Positions 8,093 through 16,983 are shown, numbered from the stretch's first letter. The stretch is 64,000 nt of DNA from an uncultured Myxococcaceae bacterium (GCA_945952225.1 CAMFHP010000027.1:1-64000), one strand, 5' to 3'. Notes: a model not told the origin generated them from the sequence alone. Made by a program: numbers and translations.

Positions 8093-9478
8093 TCAGGCCC
8101 GCGCGAGGGCGGCGGCGAGCGCTTCGCGGAGCTTCGGCGCGCGCGCCGGATCGATCATGCACACGTACTCGACGCGCCCGCGGAGGTGCGCGGCGAAGGC
8201 GGGATGGTTCTCGCGGTTCTGGCTCGCGAGCCCGTGCTTCGCGGCGTTGTGGAGGAGCGCGCGGAGCGTGCGGTACTCGTCGCGCGCTACCGTGAGGCGC
8301 TGGTTCACCACGACGCCGGTGACCTCCTGGCGCTGCGACGCGCGCATGACCTTCGTCTTCGCGGGGTTCTCGGTGAAGCCCTCGGCGGCGATGATGGCGC
8401 GCGCGCTCTTGAGAATGCGCCCCGACGCGCCGGGACGATCGCCCGAGAACGTGAGGTCGTCGGCGTAGCGCGTGAACGTGAAGCCGTGCTTCTTCGCGAG
8501 GCCCGCGAGGCGGCGGTCGAGGCGCCAGCAGAGGGCGTTCGTGAGCGCGGGGCTCGTGCACGCACCCTGCGGCAGCACACGCGCGCCGAGGGCGACGTGA
8601 AAGACCCTGCCATCGAGCTCGGTGGCCACGCGCGGAGGCTCGGTGCACAGCAGCGCGAGCACCGACGCGACGTGCTCGCTGTACCCGACCTTGCGAAAGA
8701 GCCCCTTCACGCGGCGAAAGGTCACCGAGGGGAAGAAGTCCTTGAGGTCGAGGTTGAGCACCACCTTGCGGCCCACGTGCGGCGTCGCGTTGGTCACCAG
8801 CGAGCGGTGCCGCACGAAGCCATGCGCGACGGGCGACGCGTCGAGGCGCTCGACGACGTTCTTGAACACCCAGCGCTGCGCCTGCGCGAGCGCGGCCTTC
8901 GGTGCGGAGATGGCGCGCGTGCCGCCGCTCTTCTTCGGAATGGCGTAGCGGTGGTAGTGCACCAGCGCGGCGGCGCGGCGGTGGTACGTGAGCCAGCGCA
9001 GCTTCGCGAGCGAGATGCCCAGCACCATCGCCACGTCCTGCGAGCGGGCGAGCACCGGGAGTCCGCGGCGGGTGAGCTCGGCGACGTTGCTGGTCGTGTC
9101 TTGAAGGCCCGCGCTCACGCCCTCGCCGAGGTGGATCACGTTCGCGCGGCGGTACTGCGCGAAGGCCTCGCGGCGCTTCTTGGCCTCGGCCGCGCGCTTC
9201 GCCTTCGCCTCCTTGCGGCGCTTCTTCGACGCCTCCCAGCGGCGCTTGCGCTCCTCGGCGAGGGCCTTGTCGGGATCGACCACGGCGCCCGACTGCGCGC
9301 GCAGCGTTCGAAGCTCGACGTCGATCTTCGCGCGCTCGGCGGCCTCGGCGGGCGGATCGTTGGGGATGCCCTTGTTCCACGGCCAGAAGCCGTTGACGCG
9401 CATCCGTTCGAGCACCTGCCAGTCGTTGGCATCGCGCACGAGGCGCTTGTAGAGCTTTGCCTTCTCGTCCTCGGCCAT
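8093..9478 (-). CDS. retron reverse transcriptase (type XIII retron)
   Basis: Makes msDNA by copying the msd part of the RNA encoded just upstream (9547-9803), priming from a branch guanosine in msr. About 461 aa. The catalytic palm has DLKDFFPS (first Asp near 244), PQGACTSP and the active-site box YADD (338-341). Two retron hallmarks are present: NAxxH as NATPH (230-234) and VTG (386-388). About 120 N-terminal residues precede the RT core, including a highly charged Lys/Arg/Ala segment (about 75-105) likely to be a coiled coil; myxobacterial retron RTs also have such an extension. An ATG at 9478 with GGAGG 11 nt upstream is preferred; a GTG at 9499 is also in frame. Codon use matches the host. 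Confidence 0.95.
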   Translation of the reverse strand: MAEDEKAKLYKRLVRDANDWQVLERMRVNGFWPWNKGIPNDPPAEAAERAKIDVELRTLRAQSGAVVDPDKALAEERKRRWEASKKRRKEAKAKRAAEAKKRREAFAQYRRANVIHLGEGVSAGLQDTTSNVAELTRRGLPVLARSQDVAMVLGISLAKLRWLTYHRRAAALVHYHRYAIPKKSGGTRAISAPKAALAQAQRWVFKNVVERLDASPVAHGFVRHRSLVTNATPHVGRKVVLNLDLKDFFPSVTFRRVKGLFRKVGYSEHVASVLALLCTEPPRVATELDGRVFHVALGARVLPQGACTSPALTNALCWRLDRRLAGLAKKHGFTFTRYADDLTFSGDRPGASGRILKSARAIIAAEGFTENPAKTKVMRASQRQEVTGVVVNQRLTVARDEYRTLRALLHNAAKHGLASQNRENHPAFAAHLRGRVEYVCMIDPARAPKLREALAAALARA

Positions 9479-9546
9479 GGCTTCGCGGGCCTCCATCACC
9501 GACGGGGAGGGGCGCGAGGGTCGTCACAGCGACGGGGTGTGGCAAT

Positions 9547-9803
9547 CGACCGGGGACGACGCGCGGAGCGATCACCGCTCTGCGAACGACCTATGGACGC
9601 GCTCGTTCCACTCAAAGCGTACTACGCGGCCGTACGGGAGCGCGGGTCCCGGAGGGACCCAACCAGCTGCGCTCCGACGGCCGCGTAGTACGCGTGTGAC
9701 GAACGGGCTCGTGACGGATGAGAGGCGTATCAGCACGCACGGCGTAACGCCGTACAGATTGCCAGACCTACGGATCTCTCGCCCCACGCATCGTCCCCGG
9801 GCG
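9547..9803 (-). ncRNA. retron msr-msd RNA (msDNA precursor)
   Basis: Lies between the SWIM-protein gene and the RT gene, the expected place. The ends pair: a1 at 9787-9803 and a2 at 9547-9563 match at 16 of 17 positions, one a G-U pair. In the msr part, 9737-9755 folds into an 8-bp hairpin with a small loop. The msd part is a long hairpin at 9618-9692: a perfect 16-bp stem (9618-9633 with 9677-9692), a small bulge, a 7-bp stem (9637-9643 with 9669-9675), and an apical 7-bp hairpin (9644-9660). This architecture defines a retron RNA. The branch G and exact msDNA ends cannot be fixed from sequence; the branch G should lie just 3' of a1, below position 9787. The RNA is probably transcribed with the upstream protein genes, from a promoter of its own, or both. 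Confidence 0.93.
9618..9692 (-). other. msd hairpin of the retron RNA
   Basis: The inverted repeat is the template for the DNA stem of the msDNA. Its outer arms, 9618-9633 and 9677-9692, are perfectly complementary over 16 bp. Next come GGAGCGC/GCGCTCC and an apical GGGTCCC/GGGACCC hairpin with a 3-nt loop. The asymmetric single-stranded stretch 9661-9668 next to the apical hairpin may carry recognition information. Confidence 0.9.
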
Positions 9804-9839
9804 ACTACGACACTCGCTGCGACGAACCTCCTCCCACCG

Positions 9840-11534
9840 TCAGGCGCCGTCCTCTTGTTCGAGGCGGCTCATGTGGCCCAGGCGAAGCGCCATCACGTGC
9901 TCGCAGGGGCCTTTGGTTAGACCATATTTCGTGAAGAACGCGCAACTACATGTTGCTTCGACGATGTGCCCGGCAGCATCGACCGTGAGCACCGGACGCA
10001 CGCGCTGACCGTTGGTGCCCTTCACGCTGCCCGAGATCTTGTAGCCCCCCGTCGACACGGGACGCCGCGCGGTGATGAGCACCCCGCCCGACGCGAAGAT
10101 CGACTCGCCGGCCTTCTCTTCCGACGTGAGCTGCGAAGGCGCCGCGGGCTTCACGGCAGCGACCGCTTCCTTCACCGTGAAGGGCTCGTTGAAGAGCTCG
10201 CGGTGTCGGAACACGCCGCCTCCGAGGTCGAACATCCCGCGCCCGATCTGGCAGAGGTACGAGAGCGCGCTGCGGGTCTTCTCGACGCCGAGGTTGGTCT
10301 CCGCCGAGAGGGCGACGTCGGTCGCGTAGCGGGCCTTCTTGAGGGCCTCGTACGTCGACGTGAGCTCCACCGCGCTCACGGGGAGTCTCCGCGTGAGCAG
10401 GTCGAACTTCTGCGTGCCGCTGGTCCAGTCGTTGTCGGTCCAGCCCGAGAGGCCGAGCGTGAAGCTGATCTCTCCGAGGTCGACCACATACATCGACGGC
10501 AGCCCCATGCCCGCGAGGTACACGTCGACCTTCTGCGCCACGGGAATGAGCCGCGCGAGCGTGAGCAGACGGTCGCGTCCCCACGTGCGGATCGAGGCCT
10601 TCTTGGGGCCGTCGAAGACCGTGGCGGGCGAGAGCTCGATGGCGTTCTCCCAGGGCTCCATCACGACCTTCACGGGCTTGCCCGGTTCGAGCTCCCAGCG
10701 CATCGCGCGCGGCGAGGCCTTCGCCCGATGCCGCTTGAGAAAGCGCATGAGGTTGTAGAGGTCGACGGGGTCGAGACGCAGCCGCGTCATGCCCAGCGAC
10801 ATCGTCGAGTGCACCTGGAGAAAGCCCTTCACCCAGCTCTCGGGCAGGTCGATCTTCTTCTCCTTGTGCGTCGCGCCGCCGTCGGTGGCCACGGTGAAGC
10901 CCGACGGGTCGATGTCGAAGCGCGTGCGGCGGTACGTGCGCATGCGATCGAGCTCGCCGTGGAGCTTCGCGCTGAAGTCGATGTTCGTGGTGCCGCACTC
11001 GAACGCGTCGATCTTCTCGAAGAGGTCGTACTTCGCACCGAGCCGCGCATACGAGCTCTCGTCGCGCGAGAAGGCCTCGAAGAACACCTGGTCGGGGTGC
11101 ACCGTGATGACGGGGTCGAAGAGGTAGTTGAGCTCGTACTGGTGGTAGTAGACCCAGTCGAAGTACTGCTGCCGCGCTTTGTAGAAGGGCTTCAGGCGGT
11201 CGTAGCGGTGCCGGTCGAGCTCGTCGCGACGGGCTTCGAGCTCCACGATCTTCTGCCGCGCCGCCGCGCCCTGCACCGCGAGGCTCGCGAGGAACTTCTG
11301 GTCCTGGGCTTCCATCCAGGCCTTGAACGCGAGGCGGTCGCGGGGGTGGTACTTGTAGTCGCTGACGACCACGTCGTAGAGCGCCGCGAGGGCTTCGCGA
11401 AAGAGCAGCGGGTTGCCCAGCGTGCCCTTGAAGAACGCCGCCTCGCGGAGGGTGTTCGTCGCGAAGCGAACGTCGGTGCTCCGCAGCCCGCTCGTGATGG
11501 CGCTCTGCCCGGCGTACTTGAACTCGACGATCAC
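9840..11534 (-). CDS. SWIM zinc-finger protein of type XIII retron (WHSWIM)
   Basis: A 564-aa protein with a C-terminal SWIM zinc finger of the form CxC-x12-CxH: Cys529, Cys531, Cys544 and His546. The rest has no enzyme signature I recognise; the type XIII partner is described as a winged-helix plus SWIM protein, and a helical basic region near the N-terminus fits that only loosely. SWIM domains bind DNA or proteins. Translation begins at a GTG whose last two bases start the stop codon of the upstream ARM gene (GTGA), indicating coupled translation and fixed stoichiometry. The msr-msd RNA starts 36 nt after the stop. It is probably either the effector or the adaptor that holds msDNA. The codons of the SWIM motif are unusually AT-rich (see findings). 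Confidence 0.85.
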   Translation of the reverse strand: MIVEFKYAGQSAITSGLRSTDVRFATNTLREAAFFKGTLGNPLLFREALAALYDVVVSDYKYHPRDRLAFKAWMEAQDQKFLASLAVQGAAARQKIVELEARRDELDRHRYDRLKPFYKARQQYFDWVYYHQYELNYLFDPVITVHPDQVFFEAFSRDESSYARLGAKYDLFEKIDAFECGTTNIDFSAKLHGELDRMRTYRRTRFDIDPSGFTVATDGGATHKEKKIDLPESWVKGFLQVHSTMSLGMTRLRLDPVDLYNLMRFLKRHRAKASPRAMRWELEPGKPVKVVMEPWENAIELSPATVFDGPKKASIRTWGRDRLLTLARLIPVAQKVDVYLAGMGLPSMYVVDLGEISFTLGLSGWTDNDWTSGTQKFDLLTRRLPVSAVELTSTYEALKKARYATDVALSAETNLGVEKTRSALSYLCQIGRGMFDLGGGVFRHRELFNEPFTVKEAVAAVKPAAPSQLTSEEKAGESIFASGGVLITARRPVSTGGYKISGSVKGTNGQRVRPVLTVDAAGHIVEATCSCAFFTKYGLTKGPCEHVMALRLGHMSRLEQEDGA

Positions 11535-14065
11535 GCGACACCTCCCGCCGCGCCCGCGGGCGCCACGCGCGACTCGACCTCGGGAAAGGTCAGCTTGATG
11601 CGCACCAGCGCTTCGAGGGCGTTCTCGAAATCGCGCCGGGCCTTCACCCGCACGAAGTCACCGAGCACGCGCGACGCCACCTCGGCCTGACGCTCGTCGC
11701 GGAGCCCGCGCTTCTCGAGGAACTCCACCACCGCGCGCTTCTCGTTGCGCGAGGGCCAGAGGTCGAAGAGCGCCGTGCGGAAGAACCCTTCGAGCTTTGC
11801 GAGCGCGACGAAGCCCTCCTTGAGGTGCCCCACCACGAGATCGAGCGCGAAGCGTCGCATCGGCGGCGCCGGGTGCTGCGAGAGACGCGCGATGAGCTCG
11901 CCCACGTCGAGGCGATCGAAATCGCGGAGCACGACCTCGCGCCCGAACTGCTGCACGTCGGCGCGGTTCGAATCGCAGAGACCCACGTACGCATCGAGGC
12001 CCACGGTCTGGAGGTCGACGCGCTCGCGCAGCACATCGAACGCGAAGGTGCGCGTGTCGGCCCACTCGCTCTCGGCGAGCGTGAAGAGCAGCGACGGATC
12101 CGCGGCGAGCGAGGGGAGCGTCGACCGGAGCATCGAGCGCGCGGCCTCGCGCACCGCCGCGACGTCGTGGTTCGCCATGGCCGCGATGCGCGGAAGCCCC
12201 AGGAGCTCGATCGCGTCGGGCTTGAGTCCGAGCACCGAGGCGCCCACGGCCTGCGCGGCGGGTGAGCCCTTCGACACCATGGTCATGAGCTCGGTGACGT
12301 CGAGCACCTCCGCGAGCTCGCGGCCGAGCCCGTCGCGGGCCACACGCGCGAATCCCTCGTGCGCGCCGGGCGTGGGCTCGGGGGTCGCGAGCACCGCGAG
12401 GATGCGCTCGGCGAGCTCCCGTCGATGCCACACGTCGGCGTCGTCGAGGGAGGCCACCACGAGTCCCGCAGCCACCGTGCGCACGCTCGCGTCGGCGGCG
12501 CCGAGGTAGCGCATCACGCGGTCGACATCGCGCGTCCAGAGGTCCGCTGCGAGCGAGAGGAACTTCTGCCCCAACGTGCGCACCTCGGGCCGCGCGTCGG
12601 CGAGGAGCGCGTCGACGAGCGCCCAGTCGGGGTTGTGCGCGTCGAAGCGACGTTCGAGCTCCGCGCTCGCAAGGCCCACCGCCTCGGCGTGCGGAGCACC
12701 GAGCATCGCGAGCACCTGCGCGTGCGAGGCCCCGTGCATCGCCTCGGGGTGGCGCTTCACGCCCTCGACCGCGAACGCCACCGCGTCTGCCACCTTCGAA
12801 GCGGCGAGGAGCGTGACGTACGCGCCCGGCGACTGCTCCCAGAGCTCGGGATACGAGGCCGTGTTGGTCTCGGGCTGCGGCGCGTGTCCCTTCTTCGAGG
12901 CCTTCACGCGAAAGGCCATCGTGCGCGCGATGAACTCCCAGCGCTTCGATCCCCCGCGCAGCACGCGATGAAACACATACGACCGCGCCCACTCGTCGTA
13001 GGCGCCCTTGAGCGGGAGCGCGTCGTCGGGCTGGTACGCCGCGAGCGCGTGCGCCGCCGCGTGGGGATAGGCCTCGGGACGGTGCCGCGCGAGCTGCACG
13101 AGATGGCGCCAGGCCATGCGTCGCATGAAATCCTGCGTGCCCTTGTGAAAGATGCGCGTCGCGCGCTGCACACCATCGAGGCCGCTCTTCACGTTGGCCG
13201 TGGTGCCGCGGGCCTTGCGGGCCACCTTCTCGATCCGGTGCGCGATCCACCCGAAGGTCGCGTGGTCGCCGCGCAGCATCGCGCGCTTGTAGATGCTCTT
13301 CGCGTAGCGCCACGTGTAGGCCGCCGCGAGGTTGCCCGCCGCGAGTCCCGCGAGCGCGGCCGCCACCGAGAGCGGCGTCGCGAGCTCGTAGAGCGTGTCG
13401 AGGGCGAGGCCCTGATCCTTCGCGTCGACGGTCTTCACCGACTGCACCACGGCGTTCACCGCGGTCGTCGAGGTGTCGGTGGCCGCGTGCTGGGCGAGGG
13501 CCGCGCGCACGCTCACCGGCAGCCGCTCCTCGGCGCGCTGCATCGCTTCGGAGAGCCCCTGCGCGTCGTTCAGATTGCGCAGCGCCTCGACGCCCGAGCG
13601 ACGCCGCGAGAGGAGCTTTCGCGAGGCCTCTGCGCGCGCGAGCTCGACCCCCCGCACATCCCCCAGGCGGCCGAGCGCGTCGACGATCGCGGGAAGGTCC
13701 GTGCCCTGGTGATCCGCCGCCGCGAGGAGCGCGGGCACCGCCGTCGTGTCGCCGTACCACCCGAGGCGCGTGGCCGCGTGGGCGCGCACCTTCGGCTGCG
13801 ACGACACGAGCGACTGGAGCATCGCCGTGAGGCCCGCGCGCACGAAGCCCTCGTGACGCAGCGACGTGAGCACCTCGCCGTGGCGCTGCAATAGCTCGTG
13901 CGCCGCGAAGGGGCCGTACATCACCCCCGCGGAGAGCTTCGCGCGACGCGGCCCACGGGCGACCTGCACATTCCACGACCCGGGCTGGGCCCACGCGGCC
14001 TGCACCGTCACGATGGCGACGCGGTCCGGGCCCTTGGGGTTGAACAAGCGAACGATCGGGATCAC
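11531..14065 (-). CDS. HEAT/ARM-repeat protein of type XIII retron
   Basis: About 844 aa, composed of alpha-helical repeats rich in Ala/Leu with recurrent VRxxAAxxL-type helices typical of HEAT/armadillo solenoids. Examples are the stretches near residues 100-160 and 530-780. The first about 65 residues are different: a beta-rich segment ending SWNVQVARG that resembles a WGR-type domain (speculative). I start at the GTG at 14065, which has GGAGGG 7 nt upstream; a longer reading to 14233 would cross the divergent gene. HEAT/ARM solenoids are protein- or nucleic-acid-binding scaffolds. As first gene of the retron operon it may sense the phage trigger or hold the complex together. No catalytic residues are evident. 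Confidence 0.85.
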   Translation of the reverse strand: MIPIVRLFNPKGPDRVAIVTVQAAWAQPGSWNVQVARGPRRAKLSAGVMYGPFAAHELLQRHGEVLTSLRHEGFVRAGLTAMLQSLVSSQPKVRAHAATRLGWYGDTTAVPALLAAADHQGTDLPAIVDALGRLGDVRGVELARAEASRKLLSRRRSGVEALRNLNDAQGLSEAMQRAEERLPVSVRAALAQHAATDTSTTAVNAVVQSVKTVDAKDQGLALDTLYELATPLSVAAALAGLAAGNLAAAYTWRYAKSIYKRAMLRGDHATFGWIAHRIEKVARKARGTTANVKSGLDGVQRATRIFHKGTQDFMRRMAWRHLVQLARHRPEAYPHAAAHALAAYQPDDALPLKGAYDEWARSYVFHRVLRGGSKRWEFIARTMAFRVKASKKGHAPQPETNTASYPELWEQSPGAYVTLLAASKVADAVAFAVEGVKRHPEAMHGASHAQVLAMLGAPHAEAVGLASAELERRFDAHNPDWALVDALLADARPEVRTLGQKFLSLAADLWTRDVDRVMRYLGAADASVRTVAAGLVVASLDDADVWHRRELAERILAVLATPEPTPGAHEGFARVARDGLGRELAEVLDVTELMTMVSKGSPAAQAVGASVLGLKPDAIELLGLPRIAAMANHDVAAVREAARSMLRSTLPSLAADPSLLFTLAESEWADTRTFAFDVLRERVDLQTVGLDAYVGLCDSNRADVQQFGREVVLRDFDRLDVGELIARLSQHPAPPMRRFALDLVVGHLKEGFVALAKLEGFFRTALFDLWPSRNEKRAVVEFLEKRGLRDERQAEVASRVLGDFVRVKARRDFENALEALVRIKLTFPEVESRVAPAGAAGGVA

Positions 14066-14219
14066 CAGCGCGCCCTCCGTCGACAGGGGCGGCGACGCTA
14101 CAACCCCGCGGCCGCAAACGGCAACGTTTGGATGGTCCCCCGCGGTGACATTCCCCGTCCGCACGCGCGGCGCCGTTGCCGGCGAAGCGCGAGAGGCCTC
14201 ACGAACATCGCACCCACCG

Positions 14220-14708
14220 ATGAGCGACCCCACGCAGCGCTACGCCGGCCCCAACGTTGATGTGCCCGCGAGCCTCTCTCCGTACCCCGTGAGCCGCATG
14301 TCGGCGCCGCACGACCTCGTCGACACGGCGCGCGAGATTCAGCAGGCCGACAAGGTCATCGCCTCCGTCACGAGCGAGAAGCTCGGCATGATCGCCGACC
14401 AGATCCGCGCGCTTCAGGAGCAGGCCCGCGACCTGCTCGCGCGCGCCAACCGCGACGCGGAGCTTCACCGTGCCGAGTGCCGCTTTCAGAAGGTCGCGGG
14501 GCAGACCTACCACCTCTACCGCCGCACGCGCGACGCCTCCGACCGCCTCTACTTCTCGATGCTCTCGCCCGCCGACTGGCGCAACGCCCCGCCCGATCCC
14601 TACGAGGGTTCGTTCCGTCTGGAGAGCGACGCGAGCTTCACGCCCCTCGACGAGATCGAAGCGCGCGACGCCCGTTCGGTCACCGCGCGCCGACTGCTCA
14701 CGGGCTGA
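14220..14708 (+). CDS. DUF2452 (C1orf50-like) protein
   Basis: A 162-aa protein that I recognise as DUF2452, the family of human C1orf50. Conserved stretches are IADQIRALQEQARDLL, AELHRAECRF, a central YHLYRR and YFSMLSP followed by W, and a tail ending around FTPLDEIE. The long central helix is amphipathic. The family spans bacteria and eukaryotes and its biochemical function is not established. The ATG at 14220 follows about 155 bp of intergenic DNA shared with the divergent retron operon. No classical ribosome-binding site is evident. No functional link with the retron is implied by the divergent arrangement alone. Confidence 0.85.
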   Translation: MSDPTQRYAGPNVDVPASLSPYPVSRMSAPHDLVDTAREIQQADKVIASVTSEKLGMIADQIRALQEQARDLLARANRDAELHRAECRFQKVAGQTYHLYRRTRDASDRLYFSMLSPADWRNAPPDPYEGSFRLESDASFTPLDEIEARDARSVTARRLLTG

Positions 14709-14780
14709 CACAAGCGCATTGCCACGCGCGCGTCGCCGGTGGCACCCTCGCGGTCCCCATTCGCCAGCGAGGTTCGCCGC

Positions 14781-15278
14781 ATGAAGAACGAGAACGTCGA
14801 CCAGCAGAACCTCACGGTCAGCACGCCGCCGAGACCCCGTGACAGCCTCATGCCCCACGCGAATGGCGTCACCATGGTGGTGATGCGCGCGTACGGCCCC
14901 GCGGGTGATTCGCTCATCGGCCTCGGCGACGAGACCTTCGATGGCTATCCCGCCATCACGCTGAAGCTCCGCGCCGACGGACGCGAGGGCCTCGTGCACC
15001 TCTCGCCCGTGCACGGCGACCGCCGCAAGACGGGCTTCACCGACATCAAGCCCGGCACCAAGTGCGAGCTCTTCTGCCCGGTGTCGGGCAAGCGCCTCGA
15101 CTTCGTGGGCCCCGTCGACGACGGCTCCGGCGCCGAGTACTACGCGATCTACCTCACCGAGCGCTGCACCCCCGACGCGATGGTCGCCATCAGCGACGTG
15201 TGGGCGCACTACCACTCGCGCATCATCGACGACTCGGAGCTCATCTCGTACTGGGCTCGCACGCACGACGAGGCCTGA
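14781..15278 (+). CDS. conserved hypothetical protein, about 165 aa
   Basis: The product is not recognised. It is a soluble, mixed alpha/beta protein with one CxxxxGK-type segment (FCPVSGKRLDFVG near residue 95-107) and a second Cys near 135. There is no signal peptide or membrane segment. GCGAGG lies upstream of the ATG at 14781. It follows the DUF2452 gene by 72 bp on the same strand and may be co-transcribed. The coding call rests on uniform GC3-rich codon use and a reasonable ribosome-binding site. Confidence 0.65.
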   Translation: MKNENVDQQNLTVSTPPRPRDSLMPHANGVTMVVMRAYGPAGDSLIGLGDETFDGYPAITLKLRADGREGLVHLSPVHGDRRKTGFTDIKPGTKCELFCPVSGKRLDFVGPVDDGSGAEYYAIYLTERCTPDAMVAISDVWAHYHSRIIDDSELISYWARTHDEA

Positions 15279-15702
15279 GCCTCACGCCGCCTCCGACCGT
15301 TCCGGTCTCCCTCCGCACCTCCCGTCTCGCTCCAACACCTCCCGCGATTGCGCGTCGCCTCTCGGACGACCGCGCGGAGTCCGACGCCCGTTCGAAGGCG
15401 CAGGCGAGGGGAAGGCCCTGCTTTTCCCGCAGATCCCGCACATCGGGTCGCCGTTCGAAGCGCGTCACGAAGCACTTCGCGAAGCGACCCTCATCCATCG
15501 CGTGATCCCTTCGCGTGACCTCTTCACGGCGATGGTCAAGTGTGCGCGATCACACGACTTCGCGGCTGTGAAGGTTTCGCTTGAAGGGTCGGGCGAAGAG
15601 CTCGACCCCTGAGCGAGCGTTCATTCTTCAATAAGAAAGCGTGCAGCTATTTTGTGTGTGCGATTTCGCCCGTGGCATTGGCCGTGACGTCGGAGAGACG
15701 CA
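15279..15702 (+). promoter_or_regulatory. ftsA upstream region, probable promoter
   Basis: 424 bp without a convincing gene. Most is GC-rich and unstructured. The last 80 bp contain the most AT-rich stretch nearby (15621-15662), including TTCAAT at 15627 and TATTTT at 15648. Their 15-bp spacing is short for a sigma-70 promoter, so the exact elements are uncertain. A promoter for the ftsA-ftsZ operon is expected here. Confidence 0.35.
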
Positions 15703-16983
15703 ATGGCGAAGCCGGGTGACATCATCGTGGGACTCGACATCGGGACCACCAAGACGCTGGCCGTGGTGGGCGAGGTCGGAGCGGACGGGGTGGACATCAC
15801 CGGCGTCGGCGAGGCCCGCTCCAAGGGTCTGCGCAAGGGCGTCGTGGTGAACATCGAGAGCACGGTGACCTCCATCAAGGAGGCCATCGAGCGCGCGGGC
15901 AACATGGCCGGCGTCGAGATCGCCACGGTGTATGCGGGCATCGCGGGGTCGCACGTGCGGGGCGTGAACTCGCACGGGATCGTGTCGATCGCGAACCACG
16001 AGGTGTCGAGCGACGACGTCGAGCGCGTGCTCGACCAGGCGCGACGCATCTCGATGCCGATGGATCGCCAGGTGATCCACGTGCTTCCGCAGGACTACAT
16101 CGTCGATCAGCAGGACGGCGTGCGCGAGCCCGTGGGCATGAGCGGCGTGCGCCTCGAAGCGCGCGTGCACCTCGTGACCGCCGCGGTGGCGAGCGTGCAG
16201 AACGTGACGAAGTGCGCCGAGCGCTGCGGGCTCCACGTGGCCGAGCTCGTGCTCGAACCGCTCGCGAGCGCCGAGGCCGTGCTCACCGACGACGAGAAGG
16301 AGATCGGCGTCGCGATGGTCGACATCGGCGGCGGCACCACCGACATCGTGATCTACGTCGACGGCGCGCTGGTGCACACGGCGGTGATTCCGCTCGGGGG
16401 CATCAACCTCACGAACGACATCGCCACGGGGCTCCGCACGCCGGTGGGCGAGGCCGAGCGCATCAAGCTGCGTCACGGGTGCGCGCTTCAGTCGATGGTC
16501 GATCCCAACGACATGATCGAGGTGCCCAGCGTGGGCGGCCGCGGCGCGCGCACCATTCCGCGGCAGTACCTCGCGTCGATCGCGGAGCCGCGCATGGAGG
16601 AGATCTTCCGCCTCGTGGCGAAGGTGATCCACGAGAGCGGCTACGCGGAGCTGCTCGGCGCGGGCGTGGTGTTCGCGGGCGGCGCGACGCTGCTCGAAGG
16701 CACGCCCGAACTCGCGGAGCAGGTGCTGGGGATGCCGATCCGTCGGGGCGTTCCGATGGGTGTCGGCGGCATGGAAGAGATGGTCAAGAGCCCCGCGTAC
16801 GCGACCGCGGTGGGCCTGCTGAAGTACGGCGCCACGCGCCCGGTTCGCACGGAGCGCAGCGCCGCGCCGTCGAAGCCCGCGCTCGCACCGCAGGTGGCCG
16901 TGGCCGCCTCGGCGGGTGACGTGCAGCAGCCCAACGCGCGCCTCGGAACGAAGTTCTGGGAGTGGCTGCGCGAGGTCTTCTGA
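15703..16983 (+). CDS. ftsA: cell division protein FtsA
   Basis: An actin-like ATPase that tethers FtsZ filaments to the inner membrane and recruits the division machinery. At 426 aa it has the usual length. Visible features are the phosphate-1 loop GLDIGTTKT near residue 10, the phosphate-2 segment [10 protein letters not shown] near 207, the adenosine motif [15 protein letters not shown] near 320, and a C-terminal amphipathic membrane-targeting helix [10 protein letters not shown] after a Pro/Ala-rich linker. ftsZ follows 116 bp downstream. The mur and ftsQ genes that usually precede ftsA are absent: the upstream neighbours are unrelated hypothetical proteins. Confidence 0.97.
   Translation: MAKPGDIIVGLDIGTTKTLAVVGEVGADGVDITGVGEARSKGLRKGVVVNIESTVTSIKEAIERAGNMAGVEIATVYAGIAGSHVRGVNSHGIVSIANHEVSSDDVERVLDQARRISMPMDRQVIHVLPQDYIVDQQDGVREPVGMSGVRLEARVHLVTAAVASVQNVTKCAERCGLHVAELVLEPLASAEAVLTDDEKEIGVAMVDIGGGTTDIVIYVDGALVHTAVIPLGGINLTNDIATGLRTPVGEAERIKLRHGCALQSMVDPNDMIEVPSVGGRGARTIPRQYLASIAEPRMEEIFRLVAKVIHESGYAELLGAGVVFAGGATLLEGTPELAEQVLGMPIRRGVPMGVGGMEEMVKSPAYATAVGLLKYGATRPVRTERSAAPSKPALAPQVAVAASAGDVQQPNARLGTKFWEWLREVF

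Noticed and set aside
8093-9499. Group II intron, DGR or Abi reverse transcriptase as alternatives
   Set aside because: No intron domain V, maturase or template/variable repeat is seen. NAxxH, VTG and the paired msr-msd RNA fit a retron.
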